The notes under the pieces were generated by a model. The model was not told the DNA's origin. It saw only the letters and a program-made list of their open reading frames with translations, and searched no databases. This document shows, in pieces, positions 35,280 to 42,741 of a stretch of 63,308 nt of DNA. Within the stretch, counting starts at the first letter, position 1; the number at the start of each line of letters is the position of its first letter. The translations under genes and the position numbers were made by a program. The stretch is from DATLMR01 sp035634255 (GTDB lineage Bacteria; Acidobacteriota; Blastocatellia; UBA7656): contig DASQDI010000163.1 in assembly GCA_035634255.1 (NCBI GenBank), positions 1 through 63,308 on the forward strand, written 5' to 3'.

Positions 35280-36008
35280 TTAAGGTAACGTACCCTTAGC
35301 AACCCACCAGGGGTGAACTTCGAGCGATAATATGCCTGCCTTCACCAGGGGGTCGTTTTCCATGAGGGCTTTCGCCTCTTCGGGCAACGCGACCTGAAGG
35401 ACGAGCATCTCTCGCAACTCCCCGGCGTCCGTGAACGGGCCGGCGGCGGCGAGCTTGCCCGACGCCTTGAGCCGCCCGAGGAAAGCTTCACGCTCTCGCG
35501 TCATGCGCTTCGCGTCGCCCGTAGCCTCGGGAGCCCATTTCGGCCCGCGCGCGAGCAGGGCCATCTGATACGTGACCATCTCGTCTTTAGCCCGCGGGTT
35601 GGCTTTGCGCTCCGCCGCGTACTTCGCGCCGACGCCCTCGGGCCCCGTCCACGCATACAGGTCTACGCTCAACCTCCCGGCCTTCACCGCCGGGTCCGCT
35701 TCGGCCAGCGCCTTCGCCTCCTCCATCGAACCGACCTTGAAGACGAACACCCCGCGAAGCTGCCCGCCGTCGGAGAAGGGCCCCGCGCCGACGAGCTTGC
35801 CCGACCCGGCCATCTCCCCGATGTGCGCCATGTGCGCCGCCTGCACGCGCTGGGTTTCGGGCGTGTTTCCGGGCGTCCACCGGGGGCCGCGTCTGAGGAA
35901 CCCGATATAATAAGCGTCCGTCTTCTCATCGCCCGCGCTCTGTGCGGGAACAAGGGAGGCGAACATGATGAGACAGGTGCAGGTGTAAAAGATCGCTCGT
36001 GCTTTCAT
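35280..36008 (-). CDS. Exported protein with two YCII-related domains
   Basis: A signal peptide (MKARAIFYTCTCLIMFASLV, ending PAQSA) precedes two tandem YCII domains at about 30-125 and 140-240. The two halves align with each other: GKLVGAGPFSDGGQLRGVFV and GKLAAAGPFTDAGELREMLV, then EEAKAL..DP. YCII domains are usually cytoplasmic single-domain proteins, so export of a duplicated form is uncommon. Its ATG overlaps the stop of the sigma-factor gene by 4 bases, implying translational coupling. It is the third gene of a DGPF-ECF42-YCII operon. The function is unknown. Confidence 0.88.
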   Translation of the reverse strand: MKARAIFYTCTCLIMFASLVPAQSAGDEKTDAYYIGFLRRGPRWTPGNTPETQRVQAAHMAHIGEMAGSGKLVGAGPFSDGGQLRGVFVFKVGSMEEAKALAEADPAVKAGRLSVDLYAWTGPEGVGAKYAAERKANPRAKDEMVTYQMALLARGPKWAPEATGDAKRMTREREAFLGRLKASGKLAAAGPFTDAGELREMLVLQVALPEEAKALMENDPLVKAGILSLEVHPWWVAKGTLP

Positions 36009-37300
36009 CGTATGTCGTTCCTCGGCCGGCCGCGGTCCTGAGACTTATGGCCGGCTAGTGCGTCCAGTTTTTTGAGCAGAAACCTCCGCTCGGGGTCCGA
36101 GCAGGGGCGGTCGAGGGCCTGCCGGTAAAAGACGGCGGCCTTTTCCGGCTGCCCGAGCTCGCTCCATAACTCGCCGATGGTGGCCGGAAGCAGGTGGTAA
36201 TGGCCGAGGGCCGCGTGCTCGCTTACCTGCTCAAGCTCCCTGATGGCCGCCTCCGGGCCATGCAGCTTAGACAACGCGACCACTCTGTTGAGCGCGACGA
36301 CCGGCGACGGATTAAGCTCCTGGAGCCAGTCGTAGAGCGTAAGGATGCGCCGCCAGTCGGTCGCCTCGTGGCTCTCCGCCGCCGCATGGCAGGCCGCGAT
36401 GCCCGCCTGCAGGTGGTACTCCGACATCTCGGAGCCCGAGGCCGCGCGGTCGAGGTGATGAAAGCCCCGTGAGATCGAGCGGCGGTCCCAGAGCGCGCGG
36501 TCCTGCTCGGCCATCGTCAGGAGCTCCCCGTCTTCGCCGATGCGCGCGGGCAGGCGCGCCGCCTGAAAGAGCATCAGGGCGAGCAGGGCGTGGCTTTTCG
36601 GCAGCGCCGAGGCGTCATGGGCGACGAGAAGCCCGCACAGGCGGATCGCCTCTTCGCACAACTCCCGGCGCACGAGGTTCTCCCCCGTGTGGGCGGTGTA
36701 GCCTTCGTTGAAAAGCAGGTAGATGACTTCGAGCACCGAATCGAGCCGCTCGGGCAGTTCCTCGGGGTCGGGCAGCTCGAACGTTATCTGCTTTTCGCGA
36801 ATCAGGCGCTTCGCCCGGACCAGCCTTTGGGCGATGGCCGCGTCGCGCGCGAGAAAGGCGCGTGCGATTTCGCGCACGCCGAAGCCTCCGACGGTCCTGA
36901 GGGTGAGGGCTATACGGCCCTCCCTCGGGATGCTCGGGTGGCAGGCCATAAAGATCATGCTCAATTCATCGTCGAGCGCGGGGCCGGATGGCCCGTCGCT
37001 CGACGCCGAAAGGGAGCGGAGCAATTCTTCGGATTTCGACAGGAGCGAGGACTCGCGGCGGAGCAAGTCGAGCGCGCGGTTTTTCGCGACCTGCACGAGC
37101 CACCCGGTCGGGTTTTCGGGGATGCCCCTGAACGGCCACACCTGCAAAGCCTTGAGCAACGCATCCTGCACCACCTCTTCGGCCAGGTCGAGGTGCCGGG
37201 GGCCGAATATTCTGGTCAGGGTGGAGACCATCTGCCCCGCCTGATGCCGGAACAGATGGTCCACCAGCCCGTCGATCCTCTTGTCCGAGCTTTCATGCAT
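36005..37300 (-). CDS. ECF42-type RNA polymerase sigma factor with TPR-like C-terminus
   Basis: The sigma-2 region is at about 10-80 (LDLAEEVVQDALLKALQVWP) and the sigma-4 region at about 115-170 (GFGVREIARAFLARDAAIAQ). Unlike ordinary ECF factors of about 200 residues, it has a 250-residue C-terminal extension (FNEGYTAHTGENLVRRELCE ... LNPSPVVALNRVVALSKLHG) that is TPR-like. That extension, together with the adjacent DGPF protein, is diagnostic of group ECF42. In this group the extension is thought to regulate activity in place of an anti-sigma factor; no anti-sigma gene is seen here. It starts 21 bases after the DGPF gene. Confidence 0.93.
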   Translation of the reverse strand: MHESSDKRIDGLVDHLFRHQAGQMVSTLTRIFGPRHLDLAEEVVQDALLKALQVWPFRGIPENPTGWLVQVAKNRALDLLRRESSLLSKSEELLRSLSASSDGPSGPALDDELSMIFMACHPSIPREGRIALTLRTVGGFGVREIARAFLARDAAIAQRLVRAKRLIREKQITFELPDPEELPERLDSVLEVIYLLFNEGYTAHTGENLVRRELCEEAIRLCGLLVAHDASALPKSHALLALMLFQAARLPARIGEDGELLTMAEQDRALWDRRSISRGFHHLDRAASGSEMSEYHLQAGIAACHAAAESHEATDWRRILTLYDWLQELNPSPVVALNRVVALSKLHGPEAAIRELEQVSEHAALGHYHLLPATIGELWSELGQPEKAAVFYRQALDRPCSDPERRFLLKKLDALAGHKSQDRGRPRNDIR

Positions 37301-37321
37301 AGGGTTTGCGGTCCCGAGGCG

Positions 37322-37678
37322 TTAAAACTCTTCGACCTCTCGCACTTCGATCCTGCCCCCGAACTCAAGGCTCGGGCAGTCGCGCGAAAGCTCGACGGCC
37401 TGATCGTAATCGTCGGCCGAGATGAGCCAGTAGCCGCCGATGAGCTCCTTCGTTTCGGCGTACGGGCCATCGGTCACGACCTGACCGGCCCCATACCCGC
37501 GCACGTTGCGGCCGGGCTCGGGCTGTAACTTGTTCACGCCGACGAGCCGGTTGGTGCCGCTCAGCTTCTCGGTCCAGGCGTTGTATTTCTCGATAACGGC
37601 TTGAATCATCTCGGGGCTGAACTCAACGTCCTGCGGGGCCTCCATCGGGTGGTGCGAAATCAGCATGTACTGTGGCAT
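37322..37678 (-). CDS. DGPF/YCII-related domain protein
   Basis: A 118-residue single-domain protein with the signature VVTDGPYAETKELIGGYWLI; here the DGPF motif reads Asp70-Gly-Pro-Tyr73. DGPF proteins are the usual genomic partners and presumed targets of ECF42 sigma factors; their biochemical role is not known. AAAGGA precedes the ATG. It is the first gene of the operon, and an ECF42-like promoter lies about 85-110 bases upstream. Confidence 0.92.
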   Translation of the reverse strand: MPQYMLISHHPMEAPQDVEFSPEMIQAVIEKYNAWTEKLSGTNRLVGVNKLQPEPGRNVRGYGAGQVVTDGPYAETKELIGGYWLISADDYDQAVELSRDCPSLEFGGRIEVREVEEF

Positions 37679-37760
37679 TCAACTTTCCTTTCCGGTCTCT
37701 ATAAAGAAGCCTCTGTGGATTTAGGGAAGCGGCGGCGATTACGCCCGCTTTCAAAGTATT

Positions 37761-37787
37761 AACGAACGGGGTTATTCAAAATCGACA
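37761..37787 (-). promoter_or_regulatory. Candidate ECF42-dependent promoter of the DGPF operon
   Basis: On the minus strand TGTCGA (37787-37782) is followed after 17 bases by CGTT (37764-37761). The motif I recall for ECF42 targets is TGTCGA at -35 and CG(A/T)C at -10; the -35 match is perfect and the -10 is 3 of 4. It lies directly upstream of the DGPF gene and would make the operon self-activated. Confidence 0.55.
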
Positions 37788-37887
37788 GGGGCCGAATAAT
37801 TTTTTGGCCGCGCGAATCTTAGCAGAATTGATAGCCGGCCGGGAGTCTCTGGACAAGCCCGATCTTTTGCGGATAGGTTAAAACGTT

Positions 37888-39120
37888 ATGCCGCGAGTGA
37901 TTCTCTTACTGCCGACCACCACGTACCGCACGAAGGCTTTCATGGACGCCGCGCTCAAGGTAGGCGTCGACATCGTCGCGGCTTCCGAACTGCCCAACGC
38001 GCTCGCCGCGCACAACCCTTCGGGCCTCCTCACCCTCGACTTCCTCGACCCCGACCGCGCGGCCGAACAGGCCAGAGAGTTCGCCGCCCTCTACCCCATA
38101 GACGCGATCATCCCGGTCGACGAAGAGACGGCGGTGGCCGCCGCGTCCGCGGCCGGGGCGCTCGGGCTGGAGCACAACCCGGTCTCCGCCGCGAAGGCCG
38201 CGAAGAACAAGCGCCTGATGCGCGAAGTCCTCAAACGCGCGGGAGTGCGCGTGCCTCGCTTCGTCCATTTTACGCTCGACGATGACCTCGACGCCGTGTC
38301 TGAGCGCGTGACGTTTCCCTGCGTGGTCAAGCCCGTCTTCCTCTCCACGAGCCGCGGGGTGATGCGCGCGAACGACCGGGCCGAGTTCCTCTCCGCGCTC
38401 GGAAGGCTGGAAGCGATCCTGAAAATGCCCCACGTGGCGCGGAGGGGAGGGGCCGAGGCGCGGGACGTGCTCGCCGAAGATTTCATCCCCGGCCGCGAAG
38501 TCGCCCTCGAAGGGCTGCTCTCCGGCGGGGACCTGCGCGCGCTCGCGATATTCGACAAACCAGACCCGCTCGACGGGCCGTTTTTTGAAGAGACCATCTA
38601 CGTCACCCCTTCGCGGCTGCCGGCTCAGGTGCAGGAGCAGATTGTGGAGACGACCGCGGAGGCGGCCCGCGCGATGGGCTTGATAAAGGGGGCCGTGCAC
38701 GCGGAGCTGCGGGTCAACGAAGAGGGCGCGTGGGTGATAGAAGTCGCGGCGCGGGCCATCGGCGGCCTCTGCTCCCGCGCCCTTCGATTCCGGGAAGGGC
38801 TCTCGCTCGAAGAGCTGCTCATACGCCACGCGATTGGGGAGGATGTCTCGACGATAGACCGCGAGCAGCGCGCGTCGGGCGTCATGATGATACCGATACC
38901 GCGGCCCGGCGTGCTCAGAGGGGTGCGCGGGCTCGACCGCGCGAGGGCGACGCCCGACGTGGAAGAGATAATAATCAGCGCGCACATCACTCAGGAGTTG
39001 CTGCCGCCCCCCGAAGGCGCGAGTTATCTCGGCTTCATCTTCAGCCGCGCCGAGACTCCCGACAGGGTCGAAGCGGCCCTTCGCGAGGCTCACGGCCGGC
39101 TTGAGTTCGTCATCGAATGA
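37888..39120 (+). CDS. ATP-grasp family ligase
   Basis: The 410-residue protein has an N-terminal Rossmann-like domain (VILLLPTTTYRTKAFMDAAL), the ATP-binding region with FPCVVKPVFLSTSRGVM (Lys in VVKP), and the metal-binding end HAELRVNEEGAWVIEVAARA with conserved Glu residues. It belongs to the carboxylate-amine/thiol ligase superfamily, similar in layout to amino-acid ligases, but the substrate cannot be named. The radical SAM gene begins 58 bases after its stop, suggesting an operon. No strong ribosome binding site is seen before the ATG. Confidence 0.88.
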   Translation: MPRVILLLPTTTYRTKAFMDAALKVGVDIVAASELPNALAAHNPSGLLTLDFLDPDRAAEQAREFAALYPIDAIIPVDEETAVAAASAAGALGLEHNPVSAAKAAKNKRLMREVLKRAGVRVPRFVHFTLDDDLDAVSERVTFPCVVKPVFLSTSRGVMRANDRAEFLSALGRLEAILKMPHVARRGGAEARDVLAEDFIPGREVALEGLLSGGDLRALAIFDKPDPLDGPFFEETIYVTPSRLPAQVQEQIVETTAEAARAMGLIKGAVHAELRVNEEGAWVIEVAARAIGGLCSRALRFREGLSLEELLIRHAIGEDVSTIDREQRASGVMMIPIPRPGVLRGVRGLDRARATPDVEEIIISAHITQELLPPPEGASYLGFIFSRAETPDRVEAALREAHGRLEFVIE

Positions 39121-39178
39121 GCCTGTAGGGTCGAATGTCTGGTAAAATCTCCCTGTGAATCTACCTGCGAACTTATCG

Positions 39179-40636
39179 ATGGAGAAGCGGCCCGAAACGA
39201 TCCTGCTCATATCCTGTTATGAGATGGGCCACCAACCCGCGGGGCTTTCGGTCCCCCTGGGATTCCTCGAGCGCGCGGGCTACGGGGCGGAGGCGATGGA
39301 CGTTTCGGTCGAGGGCTTCGACGCCGCCAGGGTCGCGCGCGCGCGCTTCGTGGGCATCTCCGTCCCGATGCACACGGCGCTCAGGCTCGGCCTGCGAGTC
39401 GCGGAACAGGTCCGCCGGGTGAACCCCGATTGCCACATCTGCTTTTATGGGCTGTACGCTTCTCTGAACGAAGACTACCTGCTCGGCTCGGTCGCCGACT
39501 CCGTGATCGGCGGCGAGTACGAAGAGGCGCTCGTCGCGCTCGTCAGATCGCTCGGCGCGGGAGGGCCACCGGAAGCCTCGGGGATAAGCACTCGCGGCCG
39601 GAAGTCAAAGCCGAGCCTCGCGAGGCTGCCTTTCCCTCTGCCCGTGAGGGATCGATTGCCTTCGATAGATCGCTACGCGCGACTGGCGCACGCGGGCGAG
39701 GAGCGCCTCGCCGGGTACGTCGAGGCCAGCCGCGGCTGCCTCCATATGTGCACGCACTGCCCCATCCCTCCGGTTTATGGCGGGCGCTTCTTCGTCGTCC
39801 CGCCGGAGGTCGTGCTCGAAGACGTCCGCCTGCTCGTGACCGCGGGCGCGCGGCACATCACCTTCGGCGACCCGGATTTTCTGAACGGCCCCGGCCACTC
39901 TCTCAGGCTAGTCCGCGCCATGCACGAAGAGTTTCCCGAAATCACTTTTGATTTCACGGCGAAGGTGGAGCACATCTTGAAGCACCGGGAACTCTTCCCG
40001 GAGCTCGCGCGCCTCGGCTGCATCTTCATAGTCTCGGCGGTCGAATCTCTCAGCGACACGGTCCTGGGTCACCTCGAAAAGGGGCACACGCGGGGCGATA
40101 CTCTCGAAGCGCTCCGCGTGCTCAGAGGGGCGGGCATCGCCCTGAGGCCCTCTTTCGTTTCGTTCACGCCGTGGACCACTATGGATGACTACCTCGACGT
40201 GCTTGAGTTCGTCGAAGCCGAGGGGCTCATTGATAACGTCGATCCCGTGCAGTACACGATAAGACTGCTCGTGCCTCCGGGCTCGGTGCTGCTGGACCGC
40301 CCCGACACGGGGCGGTGGCTCGGGCGGCTCGCGCAGGAGTCCTTCAGCTACGAGTGGGCCCACCCGGACCCGGCCATGGACGACCTGCACGCGCGCGCGA
40401 GTCGGCTCGTCGAAGAGAGCGTGAGCAGGGGGGAAGACCCGTCCGAAACGTTTTACAGGATTCGCGACCTGGCCCGCTCGGCGCGCGGGGACGGAGCGCC
40501 GGACGACGCGCTGACCTCGGCGGCGGCCCTCCCCCCGGACAGGCTCCGCCCGCCCCGCCTGACGGAGGCATGGTTCTGCTGAGCGGAGCCGACGCGGGAC
40601 CAGTTCGGTCCCCTCGAACAGAGGTCGGGAGTCTGA
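39179..40636 (+). CDS. B12-binding radical SAM selenoprotein with CUAEP tail
   Basis: The N-terminal part resembles a cobalamin-binding fold (ILLISCYEMGHQPAGLSVPL; GGEYEEALVALV). The radical SAM cluster motif is Cys187-LHM-Cys191-TH-Cys194 (CxxxCxxC), followed by HITFGDPDF and ESLSDTVLGHLEKGHT. The frame meets TGA at 40580-40582 directly after WFC, but continues in frame as Ala-Glu-Pro-Thr-Arg and ends at TGA 40634-40636. The predicted tail Cys467-Sec468-Ala-Glu-Pro matches the CUAEP/CCAEP-tail radical SAM family I know of, and a SECIS-like hairpin follows. With readthrough it has 485 residues. ATG 39179 is preferred, but GTG 39155 is possible because neither has a clear ribosome binding site. 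The reaction is unknown. Confidence 0.85.
40580..40582 (+). other. TGA predicted to encode selenocysteine
   Basis: It sits between a Cys codon and codons for Ala-Glu-Pro, giving CUAEP. It is in frame with 17 further sense codons before a second TGA. Reading it as a normal stop would leave the conserved AEP tail and the hairpin unexplained. Confidence 0.82.
40583..40622 (+). promoter_or_regulatory. Predicted bacterial SECIS element
   Basis: GGGACC (40596-40601) pairs perfectly with GGTCCC (40607-40612), with loop AGTTC. The apical loop begins 20 bases after the TGA, within the 16-37 base window known for bacterial SECIS elements, and the second loop base is G followed by U, as SelB binding requires. 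No T-tract follows, so it does not look like a terminator. Confidence 0.8.
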
Positions 40637-40711
40637 GATGGGGGCGGAGAGATGAGGGCTTTCCTCGCTCGCTTCTATGGGCTAGAATAATCAGCGTAAG
40701 GAGCCCGAAAA

Positions 40712-41296
40712 ATGGACAACAATATTCAGATTAGAGCCGAAGTTGATAGGAACGATATTCAGGTCTGCACGTTCACCGTGGACCGGCCGGTCTTTTCCGG
40801 GGCGGCTACTTTCAAGAGCCTTGAGGAAGCGAAGGGCACGGGAGTGGCCGAGAAGATATTCAGGATTCCCGGCATCGCCAGCGTCGAGGTCAACGGGTAC
40901 GCCGTCACCGTCACTCAGTCGGGTCACGAGGACTGGCGGCAGATCGGGAAGCGCGTGGGCACGGCCATCCGTAATTTCCTGAACCCGCCCCCCGAGGTCC
41001 CCGAAGGCGAGAGGCTGCCGACCGAAGCCGTGAGGGAGAAGGTCCAGCAGGTGCTGGACGAGACGATTAATCCGGGCGTGGCGTCTCACGGCGGGTACGT
41101 CGAGTTGATCGACGTGATCGACAACAACGTCTACCTGCGGATGGGCGGCGGGTGCCAGGGCTGCGGGGCGGCCGACATGACTTTGAAACAGGGCGTCGAG
41201 CGCGCGATTCGCGAAGTCGTGCCGCAGATCGATCAGGTGCTCGACACCACCGATCACGGGTCCGGCCAGAACCCCTATTACGCCGCGGCGAAGTAA
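40712..41296 (+). CDS. Nfu/NifU-type iron-sulfur carrier protein
   Basis: The 194-residue protein has an N-terminal Nfu_N domain (about 1-95; IFRIPGIASVEVNGYAVTVT) and a C-terminal NifU domain (about 105-190) with the cluster-binding motif Cys148-QG-Cys151. Nfu proteins accept [4Fe-4S] clusters and deliver them to client enzymes. It follows the radical SAM gene by 75 bases on the same strand, so the radical SAM enzyme is a natural client. AAGGAG precedes the ATG by 8 bases, and a TAGAAT at 40683-40688 may give it an internal promoter. Confidence 0.92.
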   Translation: MDNNIQIRAEVDRNDIQVCTFTVDRPVFSGAATFKSLEEAKGTGVAEKIFRIPGIASVEVNGYAVTVTQSGHEDWRQIGKRVGTAIRNFLNPPPEVPEGERLPTEAVREKVQQVLDETINPGVASHGGYVELIDVIDNNVYLRMGGGCQGCGAADMTLKQGVERAIREVVPQIDQVLDTTDHGSGQNPYYAAAK

Positions 41297-41326
41297 GCCA
41301 CCAGGATCGACGGCGCATAAGTCATA

Positions 41327-41366
41327 AGAGCGCGGCACCTGATTTCAGGTGTCGCGCTCTCTGTTT
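41327..41366. terminator. Bidirectional intrinsic terminator between nfu and the MFS gene
   Basis: AGAGCGCG (41327-41334) pairs with CGCGCTCT (41353-41360), then a G-T wobble, then CACCTG (41336-41341) with CAGGTG (41346-41351), loop ATTT. The 15-pair stem is followed by CTGTTTATT. The downstream segment (41361-41400) resembles the loop segment of the convergent-gene repeats A and B and runs into the last codons of the MFS gene. Confidence 0.88.
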
Positions 41367-41400
41367 ATTCGGAAGGCCCTCTCCCTACCCCGACATCCGG

Positions 41401-42729
41401 TCACCGGCCGGTGACCCCCACCGCTTCCTCGTTCCCCGCTTCGAGGATCGCCTTGCGAACGTTGACGAAGCTGAGCAGCCCGAGCCCCAGAATGAAGAAG
41501 ATGATGAGCGACAGGATGGCCAAACGGTAGCTCGCGGTGAACTGCAACGCCAGCCCGAAAAAGAGAGGCCCCAGCCAGCTCGTCCCGCGCTCGCTCACTT
41601 CGTAAAGGCTGAAGTACTCCGACTCCTGCCCCCTGGGGATCATCTGAGAGTAGAGCGAGCGGCTCAACGCCTGGCTCCCGCCCATCACGAGCCCGATCAC
41701 CGCCCCCATAATGTAGAAATCCCTCGCGGTTTGGAGGTAGGAGTAGGCGTAGATGACGGTGGCGGTCCAGATGACGAGGCTGATGATTATGGCCCGCTTC
41801 GTGCCGACGACCTTCGCCACGTAGTTGAAGATGATCGCGCCGAACAGGGCGACGAACTGGACCATAAGGATCGTGCCGGTCAGAGTGCCGGTGTCGAGCT
41901 TTAATTCTTCGGCCCCGAATTGCGCCGCGAGCGCGATGATGGTCTGTATGCCGTCGTTGTAAAAGAGGTACGCGAACAGGAAGAGCATGGTCTGCCTGTA
42001 GAGCGGCAGCCTGCCGAACGTGTGGCGCAACTGCTTGAAGCCTACCGTCAGGTAAGAAGAGCCCGGCGGCAGCCCGCGCACCGCATGCCCCTGCCTGATG
42101 GTCGCCAGAGGGATCAGGGAGAAGAGGGCCCACCACGCCCCCGCAGAGAGCAGGTTGATCCTCACCGCATGCTCAAGGCTCAGGCCGAACGACTCGCGGT
42201 TCAGGTAGAGCGCGAGGTTCAGCGCCAGCAGCAGGCCGCCCCCCAGGTAACCCAGGGCGAAGCCCTTGGACGAGACGGAGTCTCTGCGGTCGGGGCTCGC
42301 GATGTCCGGCAGGAGGGCGTTGTAGAAGACGAGCGCCGCGCCGAAGCTGACGTTCGCCAGCACGAACAGCCCCCCCCCGAGCAGGTACTTGTCGCCTTCC
42401 AGGAAGTAGAGCCCCATCGTCGCGAAAGCCCCGACGTAGGCGAAGAAGACCATCATCTGCTTCTTAAGGTGCGAGTAGTCCGCCACGGCCCCGAGCACGG
42501 GCAGAAGCACTACCTGCAGGAGCACGGAGAGCGAGACCATGTAAGGGAAGAAGGAGCCCGCGCCGATCTTTACGCCGAGCGGGTAGACGAAGCCGTTCGG
42601 GTCGCCCGCCGCGTTCTGCGTCACGTTCGTCAGGTACGGGCCGAGGAAGACCGTGACGACCGTCGTGTTGAATGCCGAGGTGGCCCAGTCGTAGAAGTAC
42701 CACCCGATCTGTTCGCGGCGATCATTCAT
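41401..42729 (-). CDS. MFS transporter, UMF1/Atg22-like family
   Basis: About twelve hydrophobic helices over 442 residues. The N-terminus IGWYFYDWATSAFNTTVVTV is the signature of the UMF1 family, related to the vacuolar effluxer Atg22. The family's bacterial substrates are not well established; amino acids are handled by Atg22 in yeast. Its ATG lies 12 bases after the stop of the glycogen phosphorylase gene, so the two form an operon. The last codons (VTGR) are read from sequence similar to the convergent-gene repeat. Confidence 0.9.
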   Translation of the reverse strand: MNDRREQIGWYFYDWATSAFNTTVVTVFLGPYLTNVTQNAAGDPNGFVYPLGVKIGAGSFFPYMVSLSVLLQVVLLPVLGAVADYSHLKKQMMVFFAYVGAFATMGLYFLEGDKYLLGGGLFVLANVSFGAALVFYNALLPDIASPDRRDSVSSKGFALGYLGGGLLLALNLALYLNRESFGLSLEHAVRINLLSAGAWWALFSLIPLATIRQGHAVRGLPPGSSYLTVGFKQLRHTFGRLPLYRQTMLFLFAYLFYNDGIQTIIALAAQFGAEELKLDTGTLTGTILMVQFVALFGAIIFNYVAKVVGTKRAIIISLVIWTATVIYAYSYLQTARDFYIMGAVIGLVMGGSQALSRSLYSQMIPRGQESEYFSLYEVSERGTSWLGPLFFGLALQFTASYRLAILSLIIFFILGLGLLSFVNVRKAILEAGNEEAVGVTGR

Positions 42730-42741
42730 AATCGAGAGAGC

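Noticed and set aside
40580..40582. TGA as the ordinary stop of the radical SAM gene
   Set aside because: It would not explain the in-frame AEP tail, the second in-frame stop or the SECIS-like hairpin. It remains the null model if the genome lacks selenocysteine genes.
40596..40612. The GGGACC/GGTCCC hairpin as a rho-independent terminator
   Set aside because: No T-tract follows, and the stem is short; spacing from TGA fits SECIS better.
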